From: JBAXGE01 sp044344145
GTDB lineage: Bacteria > Planctomycetota > Phycisphaerae > WQYP01
Direction of reading: 5' to 3'
Length of the DNA stretch: 13,766 nucleotides
Assembly: GCA_044344145.1 (NCBI GenBank)
Contig: JBIJDM010000052.1
Location: forward strand, 1-13,766
Shown: positions 5,640 through 11,262 of the stretch, in pieces
Numbering within the stretch: the first letter of the stretch is position 1
Layout: the number at the start of each line of letters is the position of its first letter
The notes under the pieces: generated by a model
The model's input: the letters and a program-made list of their open reading frames with translations, nothing else
The model's database searches: none
What the model was told of the DNA's origin: nothing
Made by a program: the position numbers and the translations under genes

Positions 5640-7688
5640 ATGGACTTTCTACGCAAACGCACCAAAATCCTGATGGTGATCTTTGGCTCCCTGCTGATGA
5701 TCTCTTTTGTGGCGATCCCTCAGGTTATGAACCGGGGTGGGGGCGACCAGCCCAATAAGGTCAAAGTCGGCACACTGGCGGGCAAGAAATTGACCCGTGG
5801 CGATGTCAGCGGGCCCGAGAATTACCTGCGTTACCTGCAGGCCTTTCTGCAATTTACCTACCAGTCCGGCAACACTCAGGAAGCCCAGCAACTGCAATAT
5901 CAGTTGATCCCACCGCTGGATGGACGCGATCGCGCGTTGTGCCTGTTCCTGCTCAACGAGGAAGCTGAAAAATTCGGCATCGCCGTCACGCCCGATGAAG
6001 TGATTGAACTCATCAAATCGGCCAAATTAAGCACCGAGCAGTTGCGGACGTTCTTCACCTCGTACAACACCTCGGAAGCCACGCTGCGGCAAGCCGTTAC
6101 CACCATGACCCGGGTCATGAAGGTCATGAAATTTGCCCGCGAAAGCGCCACCCAGATGAGTTTGCCCGAGCTGGAACATCTGGCCACCAGCCTGCGTTCG
6201 GAAATGAATCTGCGGTTTATCAAGTTGGATGCCCGGCTGGCGCCGGTGGACGCCAAGCAGGCAGTTCCCCTTGCCGCCGCCATTCAGGCCCAGTTTGACC
6301 TGTATAAGGATATATTGCCCAATCAGGTACAACCGCCCGAAGTGGCCGGCCAACATTTCCCCTTCGGCTACAAGATTCCCGATCGCGTGCAGATTGAATA
6401 TATCAAGGTGGATTACGCCCAGATTCGCGGCAGCATGAAGCCCAGCCGCGAAGACCTGACCGAAGCCTATAAGCGTTATCGCGAGAACCCCAGCCAGTTT
6501 GCCGAAACGCCCGCGACCACGCAAACGACCCAGCCGACCACCGCGCCGAGTTTTGACACGGTGCGTGACCGCATTATCGAGCAGATTCTCTCCACCCGGG
6601 CCATGGGCCTGACGGTGCAGATCAGCGACAAGATTGCGGAATTGACCAGCCGGCCGTGGAACAAGACCGATACCAAGGGTTACCGCGTGCTGGATGGGGA
6701 ACTGGTGAATTATGAAACAGTGGCTCTGGCCATCGAAAAACAATTTGGCTACCTGCCCACCGTGATCCGGCTGGGCAGTTGGCAGACCGCCGAGAGCGTG
6801 GACAACCTGAAAGGGTTGGGCGATGCCCGCGTGCGGATGGCCAATCCGGAATCCCGCAACGGGGCGGATTTCCTCAAGCCCTCCGAGTTAATCTTTTCGA
6901 TTCGCGAGTTTATTTCCGAACCCAAGGGCATGGCCCAAAAGCTGCACGGCCAGGCCCGCTTTGAATTGCCCATCCTGCAGGACCCCATGGGTGGACGTTA
7001 TGTGGCCCGGGTGCTGACGGCCGAACCCGCCCACGCCCCCAAGGAACTGACCGACGAAATCCGTTCCCAAGTGGTGACCGATTTGAATCTGAAAGCGGCC
7101 TTTGATGCCTATGTGGCCCAGGCTCAAGCCATTGTGGCTGCGGCCCCGGGGATCGGCCTGCAAGCCGCGATCCGCAAGACCGGCGGGGTATGGCGGACCA
7201 CGGAAACCGGGCTGTTTGCCGCAGATTCGCTGCAAAATATCCTGATGGGCAGCGGAATGGCCCAACCCATCCCGGTTATAGGGAATATTCCCGAAGTGAA
7301 AAAAGCGGCCATTGGCCTGACCCGAAAAACCCAGGCCGCCAGCAGCCTGCCAGTGGTCCCCGCCGTCAACATCGGCCCCAGCACCGCTTCCGCCCCCGCA
7401 CCGCAGGCGGAACCGATCCGCTTTGGTGATCGCATGATCGCGGCGGGTACCGCCACCGTGGTGCCGGACAGCGTCACGCTGTGCGTGTATGCCATGGAAT
7501 TGGCGGACTTCCGCCCCATGCCGATGGATCAGTTTGGTGACTCCAAAATGATGCTGGCCTATTACATGCAGATGCGGAACCAGCAATGGTTCACCCAGCA
7601 ATGGGTCAAGCTGGAAGCCCTTGCCCAGCGCGTGAACTTTGTCCCCGAAAAAGCCTTTGATGGCAGCAGCAAGGAAGAAGTGGAATAA
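5640..7688 (+). CDS. Membrane-anchored SurA/PpiD-like periplasmic foldase, no clear PPIase domain
   Basis: The 682-residue protein starts with a short basic segment and one membrane helix (about residues 8-28), as in PpiD, which anchors it in the inner membrane with the rest outside. The segment after it (KVGTLAGKKLTRGDV, 42-56) and the long helical stretch to about 200 fit a SurA N-terminal chaperone domain. Around 295-315 lies a Thr/Pro/Gln-rich linker followed by FDTVRDRIIEQIL, a pattern typical of SurA/PpiD proteins. The end (PKELTDEIRSQVVTDLNLK) also resembles these families. I cannot see the conserved motifs of a parvulin isomerase domain, so it may be a chaperone only. ATG 5640 is supported by GGAGG at 5624-5628. 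It is monocistronic, between two terminators. A role in outer-membrane or secreted protein folding is inferred. Confidence 0.72.
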   Translation: MDFLRKRTKILMVIFGSLLMISFVAIPQVMNRGGGDQPNKVKVGTLAGKKLTRGDVSGPENYLRYLQAFLQFTYQSGNTQEAQQLQYQLIPPLDGRDRALCLFLLNEEAEKFGIAVTPDEVIELIKSAKLSTEQLRTFFTSYNTSEATLRQAVTTMTRVMKVMKFARESATQMSLPELEHLATSLRSEMNLRFIKLDARLAPVDAKQAVPLAAAIQAQFDLYKDILPNQVQPPEVAGQHFPFGYKIPDRVQIEYIKVDYAQIRGSMKPSREDLTEAYKRYRENPSQFAETPATTQTTQPTTAPSFDTVRDRIIEQILSTRAMGLTVQISDKIAELTSRPWNKTDTKGYRVLDGELVNYETVALAIEKQFGYLPTVIRLGSWQTAESVDNLKGLGDARVRMANPESRNGADFLKPSELIFSIREFISEPKGMAQKLHGQARFELPILQDPMGGRYVARVLTAEPAHAPKELTDEIRSQVVTDLNLKAAFDAYVAQAQAIVAAAPGIGLQAAIRKTGGVWRTTETGLFAADSLQNILMGSGMAQPIPVIGNIPEVKKAAIGLTRKTQAASSLPVVPAVNIGPSTASAPAPQAEPIRFGDRMIAAGTATVVPDSVTLCVYAMELADFRPMPMDQFGDSKMMLAYYMQMRNQQWFTQQWVKLEALAQRVNFVPEKAFDGSSKEEVE

Positions 7689-7716
7689 GCCCACCCTCCA
7701 TCGTGACATTAAAAAA

Positions 7717-7743
7717 CCCCAAGCCGCATGGCTTGGGGTTTTT
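7717..7743. terminator. Bidirectional intrinsic terminator between convergent genes
   Basis: CCCCAAGCC (7717-7725) pairs perfectly with GGCTTGGGG (7730-7738) around GCAT. Five T follow on the plus strand (7739-7743) and an A-run precedes (7711-7716), which reads as a T-run on the minus strand. It can therefore end the foldase transcript from the left and the riboswitch operon from the right. Confidence 0.95.
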
Positions 7744-7794
7744 ATTTATCTGAAGATGGGACGCAGTCGGTCTCACCCCATGGTGAATTAACGC

Positions 7795-8586
7795 TTATTG
7801 GTCGTAGCCGTAAATCCGGCGGGAACCGTCCGGGCTGGTCAGGTTGGCCCATGGTCCGCCGGCCTCATTGGTCCGGGGGTGGAGCGGGGCGATACGCGGC
7901 AGCGCTTCAACGTGACCGTCCAGAAATACCACTTCCGTCTTGCCGTCATGCCGGAAATGGGCATAGCCCGAACGGGACGCGGGATTGGCTTGATATTGCA
8001 GGTAATGCCCTTCATTGAACGCCACATCGGAAAAATCGTCATGGATGCCATCGGCGAACATGAATACTTCGCTGGTACGCCCCCCGAAGTAGCTGACCCG
8101 TTTGAGGGTATTGCGGAGCAACCCCCCGGCGAACAGATCATTACCAAACAGGAAGGCGTTATAGCCATAACTGGCGGCGGGCTGGTCGAACTTCGCGTTA
8201 AAGTTGGGATCGGTATAGGGGAAATCAGGACATTGGAGTTGTTTGGCCAGATTAGCGGTATAGCTGGCGAGTGGGCCAGCTGATTTATCCAGTTGCCGTT
8301 GGCCGTTCACCACGGCGCCTTCCCGACCGAACCACCAAACCCGTCCACTGGCCATACTGGCCCCGGGCGGGACGGCAAAATAGGGCCAATACGACCCATT
8401 CCATTCCGCGTTATACATATTTCCGGCCAGTCCCAGTTGGCGCAGGTTTGACCCGCAGGCAGCCTGACGTGATTGGGCCCGCGCCCGCCCCATGGCGGGA
8501 ACGACCATCGCCATGAGGACGCCAATGATGGCGACCACCACGAGGAGTTCAACCAGCGAGAATGCTGAAGGGTGTCGGGACCGCAT
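7795..8586 (-). CDS. Pseudopilin-like protein, prepilin N-terminus and H-X9-DG motif
   Basis: The 263-residue product opens with a short basic leader, then FSLVELLVVVAIIGVLMAMV, a class III (type IV pilin / type II secretion pseudopilin) signal with Glu at +5 of the mature protein. The residue before Phe is Ala, where prepilin peptidase usually needs Gly. Near the C-terminus HDGKTEVVFLDG fits the H-X9-DG processing-associated motif found in the large pseudopilin-like families of planctomycetes and relatives. ATG 8586 was chosen because it lies 4 bases after the stop of the upstream PEP-CTERM gene and right before the signal; a longer reading frame up to 8634 would bury the signal. It is the second gene of the riboswitch-controlled operon and ends 52 bases before the bidirectional terminator. 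Whether it is a fibre subunit or another exported protein is unknown. Confidence 0.88.
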   Translation of the reverse strand: MRSRHPSAFSLVELLVVVAIIGVLMAMVVPAMGRARAQSRQAACGSNLRQLGLAGNMYNAEWNGSYWPYFAVPPGASMASGRVWWFGREGAVVNGQRQLDKSAGPLASYTANLAKQLQCPDFPYTDPNFNAKFDQPAASYGYNAFLFGNDLFAGGLLRNTLKRVSYFGGRTSEVFMFADGIHDDFSDVAFNEGHYLQYQANPASRSGYAHFRHDGKTEVVFLDGHVEALPRIAPLHPRTNEAGGPWANLTSPDGSRRIYGYDQ

Positions 8587-8590
8587 AAAC

Positions 8591-9268
8591 TTAGACCTGT
8601 GTACGAGTACGCCGCCGGAGCAGAACGCCCACACCCCCCAGAACCAGCAAGCTCAGGGCTGTGGGTTCGGGTACGGAAACGGGGGTCAGCGCGCCGGGCG
8701 CGGTGTAGGTAAAGTTATAGTCAGGGGGTAAATATTGGCCGGAAAATGACCAGGCATAAAAATGGTTATACGTCAGACTGGTGGCCATGGCTGAGGGGCT
8801 GCCTTCGGCCCAAGTAGTGCCGTCGGAGCTTTCCAGAAAGGCCCAAGAGACCAGATAATCGCCGGTACGGGCGTAGACCGGGGCGCCGCCGGTGCCGGTA
8901 TAGCTGATGGTGTCCACGAACAGGTTGGCCGGGGGATCAAAACCGGGGAACGGGGTATAGGACGATACGCTGACGGACAGACGGCTATCGGCACCCGCCG
9001 GTGGTGTGGGCATGGCATAGCCGGCGTTGACGATAGTGGTGCTGCCGGTAATGGCGCGGAACATATCCCATGCGGTGGCAGAACCATTGAAACGATAGCC
9101 CCAAAGCAGGTCGCTGCCGGGGCCTTGCCGGAAATCAACCACGAAGCCGGCCTGGTTGCTGCCGGTGCCGACCCAGTATTGGATATTGTCAAAATTGGAG
9201 GTCCCGGCGAAGGCAGAACTGGCCCCGATGGCCAAAGTCAGCAACCCGGCGGTCATAAGCGAACGCAT
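8591..9268 (-). CDS. PEP-CTERM sorting-domain surface protein under cobalamin riboswitch
   Basis: The 225-residue protein has a Sec signal peptide (MRSLMTAGLLTLAIGASSAF, cleavage probably after Ala21) and ends in an exosortase sorting signal: VPEP (199-202), a hydrophobic helix, and RRRTR. It should thus be exported, processed by exosortase and sent to the cell surface or matrix. The middle is beta-rich and aromatic, with QYWVGTGSNQAGFVVDF (30-46) and LLWGYRFNGSATAWDMFRAI (54-73) as the most distinctive part. I do not recognise an enzyme family. ATG 9268 is chosen over upstream starts because GGGAG (9281-9277) stands 8 bases before it and the signal peptide begins there. A cobalamin riboswitch and promoter lie upstream on the same strand. 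A role in cobalamin binding or uptake is a guess from regulation only. Confidence 0.88.
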   Translation of the reverse strand: MRSLMTAGLLTLAIGASSAFAGTSNFDNIQYWVGTGSNQAGFVVDFRQGPGSDLLWGYRFNGSATAWDMFRAITGSTTIVNAGYAMPTPPAGADSRLSVSVSSYTPFPGFDPPANLFVDTISYTGTGGAPVYARTGDYLVSWAFLESSDGTTWAEGSPSAMATSLTYNHFYAWSFSGQYLPPDYNFTYTAPGALTPVSVPEPTALSLLVLGGVGVLLRRRTRTQV

Positions 9269-9299
9269 AAGCAAAACTCCCGAATCCCCAGAACAACAG

Positions 9300-9402
9300 G
9301 CGGGGGGCCATGTGGTTGGCGTTGGATAGACGGGAACCTGCCCGGAAAAAGCCGTAACGCGAGGCATCAGCCAACGGACGGAATCAGGGGGCAGTGTCTA
9401 TC
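9300..9402 (-). promoter_or_regulatory. Candidate expression platform of the cobalamin riboswitch
   Basis: Between the aptamer and the PEP-CTERM gene, the minus-strand RNA has a weak terminator-like element: CCGT and ACGG flank a GGC-TGAT-GCC hairpin (about 9377-9352), and five U follow (9350-9346). Its GTTGGC (9375-9370) could instead pair with GCCAAC further on (9320-9315), a mutually exclusive fold. This would suit transcriptional attenuation, but the stems are short. Control of translation by masking the GGGAG cannot be excluded. Confidence 0.3.
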
Positions 9403-9627
9403 GTCCTATGTCGCGAGGACCGACAACCAAGTGACAGGCAGGTCTTCTGGCTCGAGGCAGTGATTCAGATGCCTTCCCGGTCGGGACTTGTCTGGCGGGG
9501 AGCCAGTGTGAACAAGTCTAACCAGTGGCATTCTGACGCTTTAGGCCTCTTACAGCGGCGCGTCCGCAGTGGTATTACACCACTTTCCCTTTTCACCAAT
9601 CGGCCCATTGCCGATCGGAACCTATCG
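9403..9627 (-). promoter_or_regulatory. Cobalamin (adenosylcobalamin-type) riboswitch aptamer
   Basis: The minus strand shows the conserved parts of a class I cobalamin aptamer in order: GGTTCC near the 5' end, AAAAGGGAA, the GTGGTGTAATACCACTGCGG segment, CCGCTGTAAGAGG, GCCACTG, GGGAAGGC, and the B12 box AGCCAGAAGACCTGCC (9452-9437). An inner hairpin with loop CGCGT on the plus strand (9559-9563) and the downstream hairpin GTCCT...AGGAC (9403-9420), whose loop contains CGCG (9412-9415), can form the L5-L13 kissing contact. The aptamer starts right after a good minus-strand promoter and points at the PEP-CTERM gene. Cobalamin binding normally represses the downstream genes. Confidence 0.93.
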
Positions 9628-9633
9628 GCTTTC

Positions 9634-9661
9634 AGGATAACACAGCCGGATGGGAATGCAA
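9634..9661 (-). promoter_or_regulatory. Promoter of the riboswitch operon, extended -10
   Basis: The minus strand has TTGCAT (9661-9656), a 16-base spacer and TATCCT (9639-9634), with TG one base before it as in an extended -10. The predicted start (about 9627) falls exactly at the 5' edge of the aptamer. It is the same layout (16-base spacer, TGn) as the proximal rRNA promoter in this window. Confidence 0.6.
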
Positions 9662-9724
9662 GAAAAAATCTTTCGCCCGCAGTTTTTAGCCCGAAACCGG
9701 GACCGGCGGGATTTTTCACCACAC

Positions 9725-9782
9725 TTGCGTCCCCCCCGCCGGGAGATAGAATAGATGCATACAGGGCAGGGGATACCTGCCC
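9725..9782 (+). promoter_or_regulatory. Candidate ompA-lipoprotein promoter and 5' stabilising hairpin
   Basis: TTGCGT (9725-9730), a 16-base spacer and TAGAAT (9747-9752) form a plausible promoter starting near 9759. The RNA would begin with a strong hairpin, GGGCAGG (9764-9770) pairing with CCTGCCC (9776-9782), placed where 5' stems protect abundant mRNAs such as those for outer-membrane proteins. The promoter diverges from the riboswitch promoter at 9634-9661. Confidence 0.45.
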
Positions 9783-9808
9783 GACGTGATATTTTAAGGA
9801 GACAACAC

Positions 9809-10480
9809 ATGTTGAACCGTACGCTGTTGACACTGGCGGTAGCCGGAATTGTGGCCATGGGCGCGATGACCGGTTGCTCGGATAAGACCAAAGCCGAACG
9901 CGATGCCCTGTCGGCGGAAAATAAAGCCTTGCAGGACAAATTGACCGCCGAACAGTCTGCCCGCGAAGCGGCTGAAAAAGAACGCGCCGCGATGTTGAAC
10001 CAGATTAACACCACCCCGGCCACTCCGACCACGCCGGTGACCCCGACGACTCCGGTCGTTACTGAACCCACAGTGCCCGCGGTGACCACCGAAGGCGATG
10101 GCGTCAGCGAAAGCAAGACCAAGAGCGGTGAGAACCAGATCGAAGTCTCCGGCGATGTGCTGTTTGATTCCGGCAAGGCCACGTTGAAGCCCGCCGCCAA
10201 GAAGTCGCTGGACAAAGTCAGCGCCATCATCAAGAGCAAGTACAAGGGCAAGGAATTGCGGATCGAAGGTCATACCGATTCCGTTCCGGTCAAACGGACC
10301 GGCTGGGATGACAACTGGGATCTGGGCGCCGCCCGGGCCCGGACCGTGGCTCTCTACCTGATCGCCAATGGTGTGCCCAAGAGCAGTCTTTATATTGCGA
10401 GTTTCGCGGATAACGAACCGAAGTCCAAAACCAATCTGGCGCAAAACCGGCGCGTCAGCGTGGTCGTGGTCGGCAAGTAA
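9809..10480 (+). CDS. OmpA/Pal-family peptidoglycan-binding lipoprotein
   Basis: The 223-residue protein has a lipoprotein signal ending in MTGC (residues 20-23), so Cys should be lipidated, although Met at -3 is not the ideal lipobox residue. After it come a charged coiled coil (about 26-65, KAERDALSAENKALQDKL and onward), a Thr/Pro linker (about 70-92), and an OmpA C-terminal domain (about 110-223) with LFDSGKATLKP, LRIEGHTDSVPV, NWDLGAARARTV and NRRVSVVV. That domain binds the diaminopimelate peptide of peptidoglycan through an Asp and an Arg. This suggests a Pal- or Lpp-like tether between outer membrane and wall. ATG 9809 is chosen because AAGGAGA (9796-9802) sits 6 bases upstream and the signal peptide starts there. 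No tol genes are nearby. A terminator follows. Confidence 0.92.
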   Translation: MLNRTLLTLAVAGIVAMGAMTGCSDKTKAERDALSAENKALQDKLTAEQSAREAAEKERAAMLNQINTTPATPTTPVTPTTPVVTEPTVPAVTTEGDGVSESKTKSGENQIEVSGDVLFDSGKATLKPAAKKSLDKVSAIIKSKYKGKELRIEGHTDSVPVKRTGWDDNWDLGAARARTVALYLIANGVPKSSLYIASFADNEPKSKTNLAQNRRVSVVVVGK

Positions 10481-10512
10481 TACGCGTCCACCAATACAGA
10501 CGTAACGCTCAG

Positions 10513-10547
10513 GGCATCGCGGCCAACCCGCGATGCCTTGGTTTTTT
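10513..10547 (+). terminator. Intrinsic terminator after the OmpA lipoprotein gene
   Basis: GGCATCGCGG (10513-10522) pairs perfectly with CCGCGATGCC (10528-10537) around CCAAC; TTGG and six T (10542-10547) follow. It stands 33 bases after the stop codon and only 19 bases before the hisH start. Confidence 0.93.
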
Positions 10548-10566
10548 AGGTAAGGTCAGACGACGG

Positions 10567-11193
10567 ATGAACAACACAAGAATTGCCATCATTGACTACG
10601 GTATGGGCAACCTGCGCAGCGTGCAGAAGGCTCTGGAGCATTGCGGTGGCACGGCCGAGATTATTGATCGGCCCGAACAGGTACGCAGCGCCGATAAACT
10701 CATTCTGCCAGGCGTGGGCGCCTTCGGCGATGCCGTGGCAATTCTGCAACGTACCGGTCTGGATCAGGCGATCCGGGATTACGCACGCAGCGGAAAAATC
10801 CTGCTGGGGATTTGTCTGGGTATGCAACTGCTGGTGGATGTGGGCGAAGAAGATGGCCCGTTCCCCGGGCTGGGTTTGCTTCCCGGCCGCGCGGTGCGCT
10901 TTGATGTGGATCAGCCCCCGCTAAACCTCAAGGTCCCGCACATGGGGTGGAACGAGCTGAACTTCACCCCCGGAAGCAAGCTGGGACATGGCCTGCCGGT
11001 GGGCAGTTATGCCTATTTTGTACATGGCTATTACGTGGCCCCCGCCAGTCCGGCGGTGGTGTCGTGCTGGTGTGATTATGGCCGGCCATTCGCGGCGGGC
11101 ATCGAACACCAGAACATCATGGCCACGCAGTTCCACCCGGAAAAGTCGCAGGCCGTCGGGCAGGCAATTTTGCGTAACTTTATCGCGTTATAA
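10567..11193 (+). CDS. hisH: Imidazole glycerol phosphate synthase, glutamine amidotransferase subunit
   Basis: HisH hydrolyses glutamine and passes ammonia to HisF, which makes imidazole glycerol phosphate (histidine pathway) and AICAR (purine pathway). The 208-residue protein has the class I amidotransferase signature: IDYGMGNLRSV (9-19), LPGVGAFGDA (47-56), the nucleophile Cys83 in GICLGMQLL, VPHMGWN (123-129), YFVHGYY (150-156), and His190/Glu192 in QFHPEKS, completing the catalytic triad. Length is normal. ATG 10567 has an AAGG at 10552-10555 upstream, somewhat far. Neither hisF nor hisA is adjacent, so the partner is encoded elsewhere. It is followed by metG after 69 bases. Confidence 0.96.
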   Translation: MNNTRIAIIDYGMGNLRSVQKALEHCGGTAEIIDRPEQVRSADKLILPGVGAFGDAVAILQRTGLDQAIRDYARSGKILLGICLGMQLLVDVGEEDGPFPGLGLLPGRAVRFDVDQPPLNLKVPHMGWNELNFTPGSKLGHGLPVGSYAYFVHGYYVAPASPAVVSCWCDYGRPFAAGIEHQNIMATQFHPEKSQAVGQAILRNFIAL

Positions 11194-11262
11194 GACCACC
11201 GTACCAGACCGTGCCCCGGCACGGAACCTGGGTTAAAATGCGGGTACTATTGGAGACTGTGT

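Noticed and set aside
8587..8634. Upstream start extending the pseudopilin-like protein by 16 residues
   Set aside because: It would overlap the PEP-CTERM gene and put a long non-basic stretch before the prepilin signal; ATG 8586 gives a normal short basic leader.
9269..9367. Upstream start extending the PEP-CTERM protein by 33 residues
   Set aside because: The extension carries no signal peptide and lies in the riboswitch leader, while ATG 9268 has GGGAG at the right distance and a clean signal peptide.
9755..9808. Upstream start extending the OmpA lipoprotein by 18 residues
   Set aside because: It would overlap the 5' hairpin and the AAGGAGA ribosome binding site and spoil the lipoprotein signal.
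11209..11224. GC-rich hairpin CCGTGC-CCCG-GCACGG between hisH and metG as a terminator
   Set aside because: No T-run follows it (AACCTGGG instead), so it is not an intrinsic terminator; it may be chance or a minor structure.
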